This document shows, piece by piece, positions 61,863 to 64,000 of a stretch of DNA of 64,000 bases. Below the pieces are notes generated by a model, which was not told the origin of the DNA, searched no databases, and saw only the letters and a list, made by a program, of their open reading frames with translations. Both the position numbers and the translations under genes were made by a program. Source of the DNA: Tetrahymena thermophila SB210 (Eukaryota; Ciliophora; Oligohymenophorea; Hymenostomatida; Tetrahymenidae); contig NW_002476559.1 in NCBI RefSeq assembly GCF_000189635.1, positions 930,001-994,000 on the forward strand, read 5' to 3'. The stretch's first letter is position 1; each line of letters starts with the position of its first letter.

Positions 61863-63089
61863 TAGAAATATTTTTTTCAACCAAAATTTCAACTAAGTAA
61901 AAGAAAACATTAAATCATTAAACTACATTAAAACAAACTAACTTACTCACTAACTTTTAAAAAAACTCTTGAAGAACGTGATTACTAAATTAATTATTTT
62001 CTAAAGGGAAACTTTGGATAATTAATAATTGTTTTTTTTATTTGTTATTAGTTATTTCAAAAATATAACTCAATTTTTTTAATAAAACTCATTATTTCAA
62101 ATATGAAAAAAAACTAAAATTTTATAATATAAACTGTTCTTTTTTGTAAAATTATTTTTTTGATTTATAAGTGAAAAAATAAGAAAAAATACAATAAATA
62201 AATGTAAAATTAATTAAAGAGATGATAAAATATTATTTAAAAGTTATTTTATTTGTACTTAAATAGGAATTTGATATTAAATATAATTAAACAAGTGTTA
62301 GAAGAACTATTTTTCTTTTAGAAAATTAAATAAATAAATAAAAAATAGAAAAATAAAGAATAAATTAATTACTGTAAAAAAGTAGAAGATAAATAATTTG
62401 TTTAGTAAAGCAATATATTAATTTAATAGTAATTTATTGAATTTAAATTTAATTAAATAGCTACTACAAAATAACTTCTAGAGTTTTTAATATATTTTCA
62501 AGCAAAAATTTAAAGGTAGTAAAATTATATGAAATTCTTGAAGAATTCAATCAAATGTGTACATAAAATTTATATAGATGATAAGGATGAAGAAGGTGCA
62601 GTAAATTAATTAATTGATTAATTCATAAACGAATATATAATTAATTACTTTCTGAAAACTAATTTAACATATATACAAAACCTACCATCCTTATAGCAAC
62701 AATTGATTCTAGTAAAAAAGAGGCAATCAATCTAATTTTTTGCTGATTGAAAAAATAAAAAAAAATAAAGGGCTTGAAGAGAATTTAAAAGAGAAGAGAA
62801 ATAACAATATTATAATTGGCTAACATTAAATATATATATAAATATAGAGATTATAAAAACACTTAATTTATAAAGAAAATTTGTTAAAAATACAAAGGTA
62901 ATTAAAAGTAGAGAAAACCTAACAATCTTTGCTCATAAATCCAAAGAAAATATAACCAAAAAGCACAAAGTTTGTAAAGAGGCAACAATAAGCAGCGAAA
63001 GGCTTTTGAAAAACAAAGAGAAATAAATTATTGGCAGTTTGCTCAAAAATAATTTTAAATATTGAAAATATTTTTGCAAGCCCATCAAC
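61863..63089. other. Spacer
   Basis: A+T-rich; presumed 5' region of the right-edge gene. A short purine-rich stretch lies at 62930-63010. No frame with protein-like composition was found. Confidence 0.45.
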
Positions 63090-63433
63090 ATGAATTAATA
63101 AAATGAGTTGGAATTGTAAAATATTCCATAAAATGATCAGCCTGAGTAGACAATGATGATGAGTAATAATGAAGATAATCCATAGAGCGAGTACAATTTT
63201 TCATCTGGATCTGGTCAAAATGGCTCTCAATATTACAATAAGAAATACAAATTGCTTGACATGTTCTTACTGAAAGACAATAATGGATAAAAGAGTATTA
63301 ATCGTGTCTGTTGCATCAGAATAAAAAAGAATTGGACTATCAGAAGATAAATGATTGTTTCTTTGATGGTTCTCTCTTGTTCAGTCTTCCTACTTGTTAT
63401 CCTCATCGTTATTGGTAATCTCTTCCTCACTAG
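63090..63433 (+). CDS. First exon of a membrane protein, continues past the window
   Basis: Frame from the first ATG after an in-frame TGA (at about 63063) to a GTAATA donor at 63434, 114 codons and two bases. The first ~50 residues are Gln-, Asn- and Ser-rich and cytosolic in character. Then comes a Cys/Lys-rich stretch (VCCIRIKKNWTIRRQ) and one strong membrane helix (IVSLMVLSCSVFLLVILIVI). Ciliate membrane proteins with an N-terminal cytosolic tail and one helix before a large sensor domain look like this, but nothing identifies the family. A slightly G+C-richer patch at 63475-63570 may be exon 2, with an unresolved frame. Confidence 0.7.
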
Positions 63434-64000
63434 GTAATATAATTTATTTATTTACTTTTAAATCAATTTGCAAAGATAGAACAAACAAACTAACAATATT
63501 TACAATTAATAACGTCCAAATAAATACGTTAAATATTTAATGACGGCTCATGTTAATGCGAGCTTCTCTGATAAAATATGATTCAAATATAATAAAAAAT
63601 GCTCTATAATTTACTGAATACATTGATAGATCAGTAAATATTTAGCAAAATGAAATAATATTTTATATAAATAAGTAAAGAAGAAAGTGTTAATTAATAA
63701 TTGGCAAAAGGATCAATCAAGTTATCAAAAAACTTATACAATTAAAATATTGACTTGACTTTTAATAATTATAAATGAATATTATTTTATAGAGATAAGA
63801 AAAGGATAATAGCAAAAAAAAAAAATTAATTATAATTTGATAAAAGCTTTTTCTAAATAAAAAAACATATAAATAATTTATTCCCATTTTAATTTTAAGT
63901 CAGAATATTCATTCACTGATTTTTAAAAATTTATTATTTCAAATAAAAATTATTTTATTTTGTGTAAGAAAATGACAATTAACACAGAAGCTAATATAAA
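63434..64000. other. Probable intron/exon region of the right-edge gene
   Basis: Begins at a GT donor. A less A+T-rich patch at about 63475-63570 could be a coding exon after an AG at about 63475. The rest is A+T rich. The last bases contain ATGACAATTAAC at about 63971, which may open another exon or gene, but the window ends. Confidence 0.35.

Overview
The window looks like nuclear DNA of a ciliate close to Tetrahymena. It is extremely A+T rich, with long gene-poor spacers and introns of about 50-530 bases that start with GT and end with AG. Recognisable proteins read through only if TAA and TAG mean glutamine and TGA is the sole stop. APRT, the Nudix hydrolase, aspartyl aminopeptidase and the potassium channel all carry in-frame TAA or TAG codons and end at TGA. 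The coding frames below were therefore read by eye with the ciliate code, and splice sites were chosen from frame and family alignment. I could not tell macronuclear from micronuclear DNA; no telomere repeat or exact chromosome breakage sequence was seen.

Layout. 1-2.1 kb (minus): an aspartyl aminopeptidase cut by the left edge and a small secreted Cys protein. 4.8-10.7 kb (minus): a giant kinase/leucine-rich-repeat protein. 11.5-19 kb (minus): two tandem SLC35F6-like transporters separated by 3.4 kb of spacer that contains a diverged duplicated non-coding repeat. 22.3-30.6 kb (plus): a TPR protein, APRT, an MTH1-type Nudix hydrolase and a tandem pair of AIG1/FAR-17a-like membrane hydrolases. 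31.6-32.5 kb (minus): coatomer zeta in five exons. 33.8-35.4 kb (plus): a CaMK-type kinase in seven exons. 35.7-39.8 kb (minus): an SK-like potassium channel and a seven-helix membrane protein.

41.4-49.6 kb (plus): a tandem array of one truncated and five intact genes for a roughly 245-residue family that I read as a degenerate PP2C-phosphatase fold stripped of its catalytic acidic residues, four with an N-terminal MGC lipidation signature. This is the most interesting part of the window. 50.5-51.8 kb (plus): a histidine acid phosphatase. 52.1-57.8 kb (minus): two B-box/coiled-coil proteins and a cytochrome-b5-like MAPR heme protein. 59.6-61.9 kb (plus): an unrecognised basic, coiled-coil-rich protein. 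63.1 kb to the right edge (plus): the first exon of a membrane protein.

The genes do not form one pathway. Housekeeping functions (purine salvage, oxidised-nucleotide sanitation, COPI coat, peptide turnover) sit beside lineage-expanded families (transporters, AIG1-like proteins, pseudo-phosphatases, B-box proteins), and the recurring theme is local tandem duplication. Several spacers also hold inverted repeats that no gene explains.
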